Translations under genes and position numbers: made by a program | NCBI GenBank assembly: GCA_046728115.1 | Contig: JBKPDW010000163.1 | Span: forward strand, 1 to 15,792 | Length of the DNA: 15,792 nt | Reading direction: 5' to 3' | Source: CAVSWN01 sp046728115 | GTDB taxonomy: Bacteria; Acidobacteriota; Vicinamibacteria; Vicinamibacterales; CAVVIG01 | Notes under the pieces: generated by a model | Told to the model about the DNA's origin: nothing | Database searches by the model: none | The model's input: the letters and a program-made list of their open reading frames with translations, nothing else | In this document: positions 1 through 7,207 of the stretch, piece after piece | How positions within the stretch are numbered: position 1 is the first letter of the stretch | Layout: each line of letters starts with the position of its first letter

Positions 1-1480
1 GATCACCGTTTTGCGTAATCGCTCCGGCACCTTGCCCGTGATCCTGCGTGAGTCCGGCGGCATCGGCGGCGAGCAGCGCCCGTGCACCCTGTGCCTGGTT
101 CGGCAGCCACATCTGGGTATCCCAGGCCACGATATGGCCGGCAGCGTTCGTGGCAGCGCTGACATCGAGCAACTGCTGCGGACCCTTCGGATCCCAGCCG
201 TGTTCGTCCTGCCGTGACCATTGAACGCGCACGGGCTGTCCAAGCGTCTTCGACAGCAGCACGGCGTCCGCGGCGACGTGATCGCCGCCGTTGGTTCCGT
301 ACGACCCCGAGCCGTCGAGAAAGATGACGCGCACCTTGTCGGCGGAAAGGCCGAACACCTTTGACAGGTTGCCGCGCATGCCGTGCGTGCCCTGCGACGA
401 CGACCAGATCGTCCCGCCGTCGCCCTTGATGTCGGCCACCGCACAACACGGCCCGAGCGACGCGTGACTTTGAAACGGCCAGAAATATGTCGCCGCATGC
501 CTCGTCGCCTCGCTCGACAAGGCGGCCACCGCGTCGCCGCGTGTCACCACCGCCTGGTCGCGCTCGATTGGCGCCGCACGCGTCCAGCGCTCGAGATCGG
601 TGCTCTCGGGTAAGGCCCGACCCTCTGTCCACGTGGCTTTCAGCGCCGCCGCCGCTCGCACAGCCGCCCACTCGTCTTTCGACACGACGGCCAGAAAATT
701 CGACACTCGCACGACACGAACGTCGGGAAGTCCGCGCAGCGACGACTCGTCGACCGACGTCAGCGTCGCGCCGGGTGCCGGAGGACGGATGACGCGGCCG
801 TGGAGCATGCCGGGCAGCGTGAAATCGTGCACGTACATGTGATGGCCACGGCACTTGTCGGGCACATCGGGTCGAGGAATTGACTTTCCGACCACGGAGT
901 ACGTGGCCGGTTCGCGAAGCGGCGCTTTCGGATCGACCTTGAGCGACATCCGACGATCGCCGATGAGCGCCGAGATCCTCACGCCTGCTTCGCCCGCGAC
1001 CGGACGAACGTCGCCGTCGGCGATTGTCAATTCCGCAGCCGGTCGATTCAGCTGTGTCGCCGCGAGGTCGAGGATCGCGCGACGCGCGGTGGCCGCAGCC
1101 TGCCGGACGTCGGCGCCGCCGCGCGTCAAGCCGGTGCTGCCGCCGGTGCCGCCCTGATCCGGGCACAGACCAGTGTCTCCGTCGACGACCCTGATCCGCT
1201 CGGCGGGAATGCCGAGTTCTTCGGCGGCCATTTGCGCGACGGCGACACGCAGTCCAGTGCCGACGTCGACTTTCCCCGTGTACACCGTGACGGTGCCGTC
1301 GGCATGAATCGCGAGGAAGCTGTCGACTTCGTTCGGATCGAGCGGTTTTCCGACGTCGGCCGTGGACTTCGCGGCTTGCGCTCGCGCCCACCGCGGGAGC
1401 AGCGCGTCGCACGAAAAGCTCACGATCACGACGCCACCGGCTTTGAGGAGATCACGGCGGGTCAGCGCGGTCATGGTCAT
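1..1480 (-). CDS. Molybdopterin-binding subunit of an isoquinoline 1-oxidoreductase-type molybdenum hydroxylase (partial, C-terminus off the window)
   Basis: Large subunit of a xanthine-oxidase-family molybdenum hydroxylase, which hydroxylates aldehydes or N-heterocycles using water and passes electrons to the partner iron-sulfur subunit. I translated the frame beginning at 1480: it stays open for all 493 codons to the edge. It opens with a twin-arginine signal (TRRDLLKAGG, residues 7-16, followed by a hydrophobic stretch), which predicts Tat export of the folded, cofactor-loaded complex. Family landmarks follow: VGTGLRVAVAQMAAEELG, GGTGGSTG, FTLPGMLHGRVIRPP and YFWPFQSHASLGP. Full members are about 700-780 residues, so about two thirds is here. 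The start has AAGGAGG five bases upstream, overlapping the stop of the small-subunit gene; a second ATG two codons on (1474) is possible. The family is clear; the substrate cannot be read from the sequence. Confidence 0.9.
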   Translation of the reverse strand, partial: MTMTALTRRDLLKAGGVVIVSFSCDALLPRWARAQAAKSTADVGKPLDPNEVDSFLAIHADGTVTVYTGKVDVGTGLRVAVAQMAAEELGIPAERIRVVDGDTGLCPDQGGTGGSTGLTRGGADVRQAAATARRAILDLAATQLNRPAAELTIADGDVRPVAGEAGVRISALIGDRRMSLKVDPKAPLREPATYSVVGKSIPRPDVPDKCRGHHMYVHDFTLPGMLHGRVIRPPAPGATLTSVDESSLRGLPDVRVVRVSNFLAVVSKDEWAAVRAAAALKATWTEGRALPESTDLERWTRAAPIERDQAVVTRGDAVAALSSEATRHAATYFWPFQSHASLGPCCAVADIKGDGGTIWSSSQGTHGMRGNLSKVFGLSADKVRVIFLDGSGSYGTNGGDHVAADAVLLSKTLGQPVRVQWSRQDEHGWDPKGPQQLLDVSAATNAAGHIVAWDTQMWLPNQAQGARALLAADAAGLTQDHGQGAGAITQNGD

Positions 1481-1490
1481 CGCCGCCTCC

Positions 1491-1952
1491 TTATGCCCGG
1501 GCAGCGCGCATCACGGCGCGCAGGATGCGCGTGTGCGTGCCGCAGCGACAGAGATTTCCGGCGAGCACCTCTTTGGTCTGATCCAGCGTGGGCCGATCGG
1601 TCTGGGAAAGGAACGCGACGGTGGTCATGATCATGCCCGTCGTGCAGTAGCCGCACTGGGCGGCCTGCTCGGCGATGAACGCGTCCTGCACGCGATGCGG
1701 GGTCTGCGGCGTTCCCAGACCTTCGATCGTGGTGATCGCCCGGTTCGCCACACCGTCGATGCGCGTCGAACACGATCGTACGGCACGGCCATCGATCAAT
1801 ACCGTGCACGCGCCGCATTGACCGAGACCGCAACCGAACTTCACACCGTGCAGGCCGAATTGATTCCGCAGCACGTACAAGAGTGGCTGCGCGGGATCCC
1901 AGGAGTCTGCCGAGACGGGACGGCCGTTGAGTCGGAAGGTGTAGCTGGCCAT
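1491..1952 (-). CDS. 2Fe-2S subunit of the molybdenum hydroxylase (isoquinoline 1-oxidoreductase alpha-type)
   Basis: Small iron-sulfur subunit of 153 residues, the usual length, which carries electrons away from the molybdenum centre of its partner. The N-terminal plant-ferredoxin-like cluster is marked by Cys41, Cys46, Cys49 and Cys61 (KFGCGLGQCGACTVLIDG). The C-terminal helical cluster is marked by Cys100 and Cys103 (QCGYCTTGMIM) and Cys135 and Cys137 (NLCRCGTH). It has no signal peptide, so it would be exported by hitchhiking on the Tat signal of the large subunit, as known for this family. The large-subunit gene begins ten bases after this stop, and its Shine-Dalgarno sequence overlaps the stop, so the two form an operon. 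The Shine-Dalgarno of this gene itself is weak. Confidence 0.95.
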   Translation of the reverse strand: MASYTFRLNGRPVSADSWDPAQPLLYVLRNQFGLHGVKFGCGLGQCGACTVLIDGRAVRSCSTRIDGVANRAITTIEGLGTPQTPHRVQDAFIAEQAAQCGYCTTGMIMTTVAFLSQTDRPTLDQTKEVLAGNLCRCGTHTRILRAVMRAARA

Positions 1953-2060
1953 GCCCGCAAGGATAGATCAGACGCCGCAGGCGCGAGCGCGCTGACTGGA
2001 GAGGTTCAGCTTGGGGAACAGGAAGCGGTATGCAAGACTTCGTCAGCCGAACTCCGGCAG

Positions 2061-2065
2061 GGAGG
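2061..2065 (+). promoter_or_regulatory. Ribosome binding site that sets the start of the MBL-fold hydrolase at GTG 2072
   Basis: GGAGG lies six bases before GTG 2072 and no comparable site precedes ATG 2030. Starting at the GTG puts a positively charged n-region (KKR) at the very N-terminus, directly followed by the hydrophobic core of a signal peptide. Confidence 0.65.
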
Positions 2066-2071
2066 CGGGCT

Positions 2072-3148
2072 GTGAAGAAACGTACGTTGTTATGGTTGGG
2101 CGTCGTGGCAATGGCGGCTGCTCCCACGACGGGATTCGCGCAGCGACCGGAATATCCCATCACAGTCGTCGCGCCGGGAAAAGGCCCGTACACGTTTCCC
2201 GAGGGCTACCAGACGCCCTGGGACAGAATCGAAATCATGGTGACGGCAAAGATGTCGCCGAACCTCTTTGTCTTGCATGGGTCGGAAGGCCTCGATCCCG
2301 CGCACCCCGAGGCGTCCGGCGGCAGGGCGATGGTGCTCTTCGGACCGGATGGCGTGCTGATGGTGGATACCGAGAACAGACAGGTGGCCGAAAAGACACT
2401 GAAGGCGATTCGGTCGTTCACCGACGCGCCGATAAAGGTTCTGGTCAACACGCACATTCATCCCGACCATACCGGCGCCAACGCCTTTTTCGCGAGGCAG
2501 GGGGCGTTGATCTTTGCCCAGGAAAACCTGCGCCATGAAATGCTGCGGCCGCCGCTCCGCGCCAACGGCCAGCCGGGCCCATCGCCCGATATGGGCGGCG
2601 TTCCGATGGTCGTCTACAACTACAACTCCGCCGCGTCTGGCCAGCCCGCAGTTTCCTTCAATATGAACGGCGAGACGGTGGACTTCATCCCGATGATGCC
2701 GTCCCACACCGCTGGTGACACCATCGTGCGCTTCCGCAAGGCCAATGTGATCTACATCGAGGATTTCTACCGGAATTTCGGCTATCCCTTCGCGGATCAG
2801 GCCAATGGCGGTTCGGTCAGGGGCATGCTCGATGCGATTGACCTTATTGCGAAGATCGCCGACTCCGACACGACGCTGGTTCCCGGCCATGGGACGCTCG
2901 TCAAGAAGAACGATCTCATGCCGTATCGGGCGATGCTGGTGGACATGCTCGCGAAGGTCAAGACGATGCGCGATCAAGGCAAGTCGCTGACGGAGGTTCT
3001 CGCGGCGAAACTGACTGCGCCGTATGACAGCACGACCCGAGGCGACACCGAGCAGAGCAAGGATCGTTTCATCACCGAGGTGTACGACGAGGTGAAGGAT
3101 TTTCCGTCGATCGTGGACGGAAAGCGGATGATGCCGAGGCGTCCCTAG
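2072..3148 (+). CDS. Secreted metallo-beta-lactamase-fold hydrolase
   Basis: MBL-fold metallohydrolase of 358 residues, predicted to act outside the cytoplasm. I prefer GTG 2072 to the in-frame ATG at 2030 because GGAGG lies six bases upstream and the protein then begins as a textbook signal peptide (KKR, then LLWLGVVAMAAAP, with a likely cleavage after GFA). The metal site is visible: THIHPDHTG (His128, His130, Asp132, His133), SHTAGDT (His212), an Asp in YIEDFY (about 231) and PGHG (His273). The usual GD at the fifth ligand is ED here. This layout resembles the SoxH/quinoprotein-associated and other periplasmic MBL hydrolases rather than true beta-lactamases; the substrate is unknown. It is divergent from the molybdenum hydroxylase operon across about 120 bases and convergent with glpK. 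Confidence 0.88.
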   Translation: MKKRTLLWLGVVAMAAAPTTGFAQRPEYPITVVAPGKGPYTFPEGYQTPWDRIEIMVTAKMSPNLFVLHGSEGLDPAHPEASGGRAMVLFGPDGVLMVDTENRQVAEKTLKAIRSFTDAPIKVLVNTHIHPDHTGANAFFARQGALIFAQENLRHEMLRPPLRANGQPGPSPDMGGVPMVVYNYNSAASGQPAVSFNMNGETVDFIPMMPSHTAGDTIVRFRKANVIYIEDFYRNFGYPFADQANGGSVRGMLDAIDLIAKIADSDTTLVPGHGTLVKKNDLMPYRAMLVDMLAKVKTMRDQGKSLTEVLAAKLTAPYDSTTRGDTEQSKDRFITEVYDEVKDFPSIVDGKRMMPRRP

Positions 3149-3161
3149 GAGTGCCCACTCC
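3148..3161. terminator. Possible short bidirectional hairpin between convergent genes
   Basis: GGAGT and ACTCC form a perfect five-base-pair inverted repeat around GCCC. It starts on the last base of the MBL-hydrolase stop codon and lies just before the glpK stop. There is no U-tract, so it is at best a weak convergent terminator. Confidence 0.25.
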
Positions 3162-3171
3162 CGCGCCTCGC

Positions 3172-4662
3172 TTACGCCTTCTGCCAGCCCTTTGCGCGTG
3201 CGAGCGCCTGCGCCCAGCGACCGCGCAGGTCGCGAACCTGCGTCTCCGGCATCTGCGGCTCGAAGCGACGCTCCGTGCGCCACTGATGGGCGATGTCGTC
3301 GCCGCTCTTCCAGAACCCGACCGCCAGTCCTGCCAGATACGCCGCACCCAACGCCGTCGTTTCCGTGACCTGCGGGCGGACTACGGGCGCCCGGATCAAA
3401 TCCGACTGCAACTGCATCATGAAGTCGTTGCGCGCGGCGCCGCCGTCGACACGAAGCTCCGCGAGGCGGACGCCCGCATCCGCCTGCATGGCGTCGAGCA
3501 GATCCGCCGACTGGAACGCAATGGATTCGAGCGCCGCACGGGCGATGTGGGCGGCGGTTGCGCCGCGCGTCAGTCCCACGATGGCGCCGCGGGCGTGCTG
3601 ATCCCAATGAGGCGCGCCGAGGCCGGCGAACGCGGGCACGAGGTACACGTCGCCGTTGTCGGGGACCGACCGTGCCAGCGCTTCGACGTCGCCTGACGAT
3701 CGAATGATGCCAAGGCCGTCGCGGAGCCACTGCACGACGGCGCCACCAATGAAAACGCTGCCCTCGAGCGCGTATTCCGCCGCGCCGTTGCGCGTCCATG
3801 CCACGGTGGTCAGCAGCTTGTGCCGCGACACGGGCGCCTTTGCACCGGTGTTCTGCAGCATGAAGCAGCCCGTGCCGTAGGTATTCTTGGTCAAGCCTGG
3901 CGACGTGCACATCTGCCCGAAGAGCGCCGCCTGCTGATCGCCGGCGATGCCGCCGAGCGCCACCGACTCGAGACCGAGCGTCGTCGTGACTTCGCCGTAG
4001 ACCTCGCTCGAGTTGCGCACATCCGGCAGCACGCTGCGCGGCACGCGCAACGTACGCAAGAGCTCGTCATCCCATTGGAGCGTGTGGATGTTGAACAGCA
4101 GCGTACGGGAGGCGTTGCTGGCGTCGGTGATGTGCAGGCGGCCGTCCGTGAGCTTCCAGAGCAGCCACGAGTCGATCGTGCCGAACGCGAGATCGCCTGC
4201 CTCCGCTCGCGCACGCGCACCGCTGACGTTGTCGAGAATCCACGCGAGCTTGGTCCCCGAGAAGTACGCGTCGAGCACCAGGCCTGTGCGCTCGCGGAAC
4301 AGCGGCTCGGCGCCCTCCGACCGCAGTCGATCGCAGGCATCGGCCGTGCGTCGATCCTGCCAGACGATGGCATTGGCGATCGGTAAGCCAGTCTTGCGAT
4401 CCCACACAACCGTGGTCTCGCGCTGGTTGGTGATGCCAATGGCGGCCACGTCGCGCGCCCGCAGGCCCGCGCCGGCCAGCACTTCGACGGCGACGCCGGC
4501 CTGCGATGTCCAGATCTCCTGCGGGTCGTGTTCGACCCAGCCTGGCTGCGGAAAAATCTGTCGAAACTCGCGCTGCGCGACGCCTTTGATCCCGCCGTCC
4601 CGATCGACCAGCATGGCCCGCGAACTCGTCGTGCCCTGGTCCAGGGCGAGGATGTACGACAC
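3172..4662 (-). CDS. glpK: Glycerol kinase
   Basis: FGGY-family glycerol kinase, phosphorylating glycerol to sn-glycerol 3-phosphate with ATP in the cytoplasm. With GTG 4662 as start the protein is 496 residues, matching the 496-502 typical of GlpK; GGGAGG lies six bases upstream, which decides this over the in-frame start at 4686. Landmarks: ALDQGTTSSR (phosphate-binding loop, about 6-15), NQRETTVVW (Arg81, Glu82 for glycerol), IVWQDRR, DAYFSGTKLAW (Tyr133), GGIAGDQQAALFGQ (catalytic-base Asp at 242), NTYGTGCFML, and the second FGGY signature region (ALESIAFQSADLLDAM, then LRVDGGAARNDFMMQ). No key residue is missing. It follows the methyltransferase gene by 20 bases and is the third gene after the LysR regulator. 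No glpF or glpD is within the window. Confidence 0.96.
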   Translation of the reverse strand: MSYILALDQGTTSSRAMLVDRDGGIKGVAQREFRQIFPQPGWVEHDPQEIWTSQAGVAVEVLAGAGLRARDVAAIGITNQRETTVVWDRKTGLPIANAIVWQDRRTADACDRLRSEGAEPLFRERTGLVLDAYFSGTKLAWILDNVSGARARAEAGDLAFGTIDSWLLWKLTDGRLHITDASNASRTLLFNIHTLQWDDELLRTLRVPRSVLPDVRNSSEVYGEVTTTLGLESVALGGIAGDQQAALFGQMCTSPGLTKNTYGTGCFMLQNTGAKAPVSRHKLLTTVAWTRNGAAEYALEGSVFIGGAVVQWLRDGLGIIRSSGDVEALARSVPDNGDVYLVPAFAGLGAPHWDQHARGAIVGLTRGATAAHIARAALESIAFQSADLLDAMQADAGVRLAELRVDGGAARNDFMMQLQSDLIRAPVVRPQVTETTALGAAYLAGLAVGFWKSGDDIAHQWRTERRFEPQMPETQVRDLRGRWAQALARAKGWQKA

Positions 4663-4668
4663 GTGGCG

Positions 4669-4674
4669 CCTCCC
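4669..4674 (-). promoter_or_regulatory. Ribosome binding site setting the glpK start at GTG 4662
   Basis: On the minus strand GGGAGG is followed by six bases and then GTG. It lies inside the 20-base gap after the methyltransferase stop, so glpK can be translated independently on the shared message. Confidence 0.65.
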
Positions 4675-4682
4675 GCCAGCTA

Positions 4683-5321
4683 TCAAGGGCGCTTCGCTAC
4701 GACCAAACCAAAATGCGTTCCGCCCCAGTTGGTTGCAAACGTGTCTTGACGGTCGAGCGCCTCAAAACCGGCTGACCGCACGTCTTCGAGAATGAGTGCC
4801 GGATCGATCACTTGATCGTCCATCTGGGCCGATCGCGATTGGTTCGGCGTTCTCGGAATCGGCTCACACAGGACCAGGCGCCCGCCGGGCTTTAGCGCAT
4901 CGTACACATGTTTCAACACCGAGAGGCCTTTGCGCATTTCGTGGTAAGCGTTCAGGATAAACACTCCGTCAAGCGTACCAGCCGGTAAGTGCGGGTCGTC
5001 TTCAGAGCCGATCACCACCGCGACATTGGTGATTCCCTCTGTCGCCAGCCGCTTGCGCAAGCCGTCTGCGACCTTCGCATCGGTATCGACGGCGTAGACC
5101 TTGCCGGTCGGTCCGACCGCTGGCGCCAGCCGGACGGTGAGGAACCCGTCGCCGGATCCAACATCGGCAATGCTGGCGCTTGCGTGAACGCCTGCCGCGG
5201 CGAACAGGTCCGGTACCCGTTGCCACGCTTCGCGGGTCTGCTCGGTCTGGGCTCGAGCGGGCGCCGCCGATGCGCCGGCGGCGACGAGAACGAGCACCGC
5301 AAGTCGAAATCTTCGAATCAT
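4683..5321 (-). CDS. Class I SAM-dependent methyltransferase with a predicted signal peptide
   Basis: A 212-residue Rossmann-fold methyltransferase. The SAM-binding glycine loop is ADVGSGDGF (52-60), the acidic end of strand 2 is VDTD (78-81), then SEDDPHLP (about 106-113), NAYHEM (124-129) and LKPGGRL (143-149). The first 24 residues (MIRRFRLAVLVLVAAGA, then AAPARA before QTEQ) read as a cleavable signal peptide. That is odd because SAM is cytoplasmic, though exported-looking members of this group occur. Its ATG overlaps the stop of the LysR gene as ATGA, implying translational coupling, and glpK follows after 20 bases. The acceptor substrate cannot be inferred. The fold is secure; export is an inference from the N-terminus only. 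Confidence 0.85.
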   Translation of the reverse strand: MIRRFRLAVLVLVAAGASAAPARAQTEQTREAWQRVPDLFAAAGVHASASIADVGSGDGFLTVRLAPAVGPTGKVYAVDTDAKVADGLRKRLATEGITNVAVVIGSEDDPHLPAGTLDGVFILNAYHEMRKGLSVLKHVYDALKPGGRLVLCEPIPRTPNQSRSAQMDDQVIDPALILEDVRSAGFEALDRQDTFATNWGGTHFGLVVAKRP

Positions 5322-6325
5322 CGACGCGATCGCGGCGATCCTACAGCGTTTTCAGATCGGTGTCGGACGCAGTGGTGGCTGTCAGTGCTTGATACGTCGT
5401 TCTTCGTTCTGGTCCGTCCGCGAGTCCGGGCATCCGACGGTCCGATGCGTGCGGCCGGAACTGCCGCAAGAAAACGTCGGACCAGCGGCACGCGATCGGA
5501 ATCGCGATGCCACGCGAGCGCGATGTTCCATTCGGCTTGCGGCAGCCCCAGTTCGTGATAGCGGACGCCCGGAAGGCGCAGCAGCGCGGCCGATCGCGGG
5601 ACGAGCGAAACGCCGAGGCCGGCACGCACGAGCGACACGATCGTAAATAGCTCATCGGCCTCCTGCACGATGCGCGGAGCGAATCCTGCCGCCGCGCAGA
5701 CGCTCAGCACGTGATCGTAGAAACTGGCGGATCGGGAGCGCGCGATGATGATGAACGGATCGGATGCCACCGAGCGCAGCCCAGCGTGCGTGCTCCAGTG
5801 GCTGTGCGGGCCGAGCGCAGCCACCAGACGCTCGTTGAGCACGTGGCGCATCCGCAGCCGATCGTCGGTCGCGCGATGGCGTATGAACCCGATGTCGATC
5901 TCGCCGCTGACGAGCGCCTCGATCTGATCGGGCGTCGGCATGTCTCGAAGATGGAGCTGGACGTCGGGATGCGCGCGCCGAAATCGCAGCAGCACGTCGG
6001 GCAACAGGCCGAAGATGCTGGCAATGCCGAATCCGATGCGCAGGAGTCCGGCTTCCCCTCTGGCAGCCCGTTCGGTCAGTGTCAGCGCAGCCGAAGCCTC
6101 CGCGATGAGATGACGTCCACGGTTCGCGAGCAGGCGGCCAGCCTCCGTGAGCCGCACATCTCGATAGCCGCGAACGAGCAGCGGACCACCGATCCGTTCT
6201 TCCATGCGCCGGATCCGCTTGCTCAGCGCCGGCTGCGAGACGTGCAGCCGATCCGCGGCGCGGCCGAAGTGCAGCGCCTCGGATAAAACGACCAGCGCCT
6301 GCAGGTCTTCAAGATCGACATCCAT
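5318..6325 (-). CDS. LysR-family transcriptional regulator
   Basis: LysR-type regulator of 335 residues. The N-terminal winged helix-turn-helix (about 1-62) shows the family pattern: EALHFGRAADRLHVSQPALS, then KRIRRMEERIGGPLLVR and RLTEAGRLL. The effector-binding domain follows (LLRIGFGIASIFGLLPDVL from about 94, EIDIGFIRH, LVRAGLGVSLVPRSAALL at about 232-249). The domain should end near residue 290; the last 45 residues are polar and Arg/Ser/Thr-rich and look like a non-conserved tail. It is first in a leftward set with the methyltransferase (ATGA overlap) and glpK, so it may control its own operon. The effector is unknown. The start at 6325 has no good Shine-Dalgarno sequence. Confidence 0.93.
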   Translation of the reverse strand: MDVDLEDLQALVVLSEALHFGRAADRLHVSQPALSKRIRRMEERIGGPLLVRGYRDVRLTEAGRLLANRGRHLIAEASAALTLTERAARGEAGLLRIGFGIASIFGLLPDVLLRFRRAHPDVQLHLRDMPTPDQIEALVSGEIDIGFIRHRATDDRLRMRHVLNERLVAALGPHSHWSTHAGLRSVASDPFIIIARSRSASFYDHVLSVCAAAGFAPRIVQEADELFTIVSLVRAGLGVSLVPRSAALLRLPGVRYHELGLPQAEWNIALAWHRDSDRVPLVRRFLAAVPAARIGPSDARTRGRTRTKNDVSSTDSHHCVRHRSENAVGSPRSRR

Positions 6326-6338
6326 AACTGGAGGTTAT
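6324..6338. promoter_or_regulatory. Candidate LysR operator (T-N11-A palindrome)
   Basis: ATAAC-N5-GTTAT is a perfect inverted repeat of the T-N11-A type bound by LysR regulators. It lies in the divergent region between the LysR gene and the nucleotidase and overlaps the LysR start codon (6323-6325). This position suits negative autoregulation. Assignment is by pattern and position only. Confidence 0.4.
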
Positions 6339-6395
6339 CAGATCGCACCAAACGTTTCATTGGACGGAATCGTGTTCGCCGGGCGATCCTGTCCT

Positions 6396-6402
6396 GGAGA
6401 GG
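6396..6402 (+). promoter_or_regulatory. Ribosome binding site for the PQ-loop/nucleotidase ORF
   Basis: GGAGAGG lies seven bases before ATG 6410. It supports translation from 6410, so the unusual N-terminal extension belongs to the protein. The nearest start next to the nucleotidase domain, TTG 6536, has only GGGAGG at 6505-6510, which is 25 bases away and too far. Confidence 0.6.
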
Positions 6403-6409
6403 TTCACCG

Positions 6410-7159
6410 ATGTTCGACGTCACCTGGAACGCACTGATGGCCACCGTCGGCGCCGCATGCGGTGCGCTATCGTCTCTGCCGCAGGTTCTGAAGGTCCGAC
6501 GCCAGGGAGGACGCGACCCGTCGACGGACAATCACTTGCGCCGGCTTCGGATCGCGATTGACATGGACGAAGTGATGGCGGATGCGTTGAGCGAGCACCT
6601 GCGCCGGTACAACGCGACCTACGGCGCGAGCCTCACCGCGGCGGACCTGCGGGGGCATCATCTGGAGGAATACGTTCCACCTGCGCATAGTCCGGCTACC
6701 GAAGCGATGATCGACGCGTCTTTTTTCGAGGCCCTCGCGGTGCTCCCGGATTGTCAGGCCGTGTTGCGGGAACTGGCCGGGCGCCACGAAGTGTTCATCG
6801 TGTCCGCTGCGATGGACGTTCCCTGTTCCTTCGACGCGAAATATACATGGCTGCGCCGCCATTTCCCGTTCATTCCCCCGACGCACATTGTCTTCTGCGG
6901 TGACAAGAGCGTCGTCGATGCCGACTACCTGATCGACGATCGTCCCAGGCACTTCGCCCGATTCAACGGAACGCCGCTGCTGTTTTCGGCGCCCCACAAT
7001 TCCGGAGAGACTCGATATCAACGTCTCGCGTCGTGGCAGGATGTCCGCGGCTTCTTTGCACGGATCGAGACGACGCCGCATTCGCCGGGCTCGCCGAACG
7101 GCCGGTCCGCTGGCAGCGACCGGTTCCGTTCACGCCTCCGCGCAGCCAAGGCGCGCTGA
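6410..7159 (+). CDS. 5'(3')-deoxyribonucleotidase-like HAD hydrolase with an N-terminal PQ-loop (SemiSWEET-like) segment
   Basis: Residues about 46-217 match the bacterial 5'(3')-deoxyribonucleotidase (NT5C-type) HAD family, which removes phosphate from nucleoside monophosphates. Motifs: IAIDMDEVMAD (nucleophile Asp51, acid/base Asp53), FIVSAAM (Ser132), FCGDKSVVDADYLIDDRPRH (Lys166, Asp176, Asp177). Such enzymes usually start at the strand leading into DMDE, so the first 45 residues are extra. Residues 10-41 (ATVGAACGALSSLPQVLKV, then RRQGGRDPSTDN) resemble helix 1 of SemiSWEET sugar transporters, including the PQ motif and the Arg-Asp-x-Ser after it. Helices 2 and 3 are absent. This is either a true fusion or a deletion that joined two genes. 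The tail after about 222 is low-complexity. The enzyme call is strong; the PQ-loop origin of the extension is a pattern match. Confidence 0.85.
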   Translation: MFDVTWNALMATVGAACGALSSLPQVLKVRRQGGRDPSTDNHLRRLRIAIDMDEVMADALSEHLRRYNATYGASLTAADLRGHHLEEYVPPAHSPATEAMIDASFFEALAVLPDCQAVLRELAGRHEVFIVSAAMDVPCSFDAKYTWLRRHFPFIPPTHIVFCGDKSVVDADYLIDDRPRHFARFNGTPLLFSAPHNSGETRYQRLASWQDVRGFFARIETTPHSPGSPNGRSAGSDRFRSRLRAAKAR

Positions 7160-7207
7160 CACAGTAGGTTCCTGACGACTACGCGCTGCGGTTGACCCGC
7201 TGTTGGA

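Noticed and set aside
3..1412. Minus-strand open frame of 469 codons over the molybdenum hydroxylase
   Set aside because: Its product is mostly Arg, Gly and Ala with no domain. The adjacent frame starting at 1480 encodes a recognisable molybdopterin subunit throughout.
2011..2538. Plus-strand frame of 175 codons overlapping the start of the MBL gene
   Set aside because: Out of frame with the MBL motifs, Gly/Arg-rich, no family resemblance.
2090..3910. Minus-strand open frame of 606 codons across the MBL hydrolase and the 3' half of glpK
   Set aside because: It is antisense to the MBL gene and out of frame with glpK, has a His/Arg-rich product without motifs, and spans two strongly supported genes. 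It reflects high GC.
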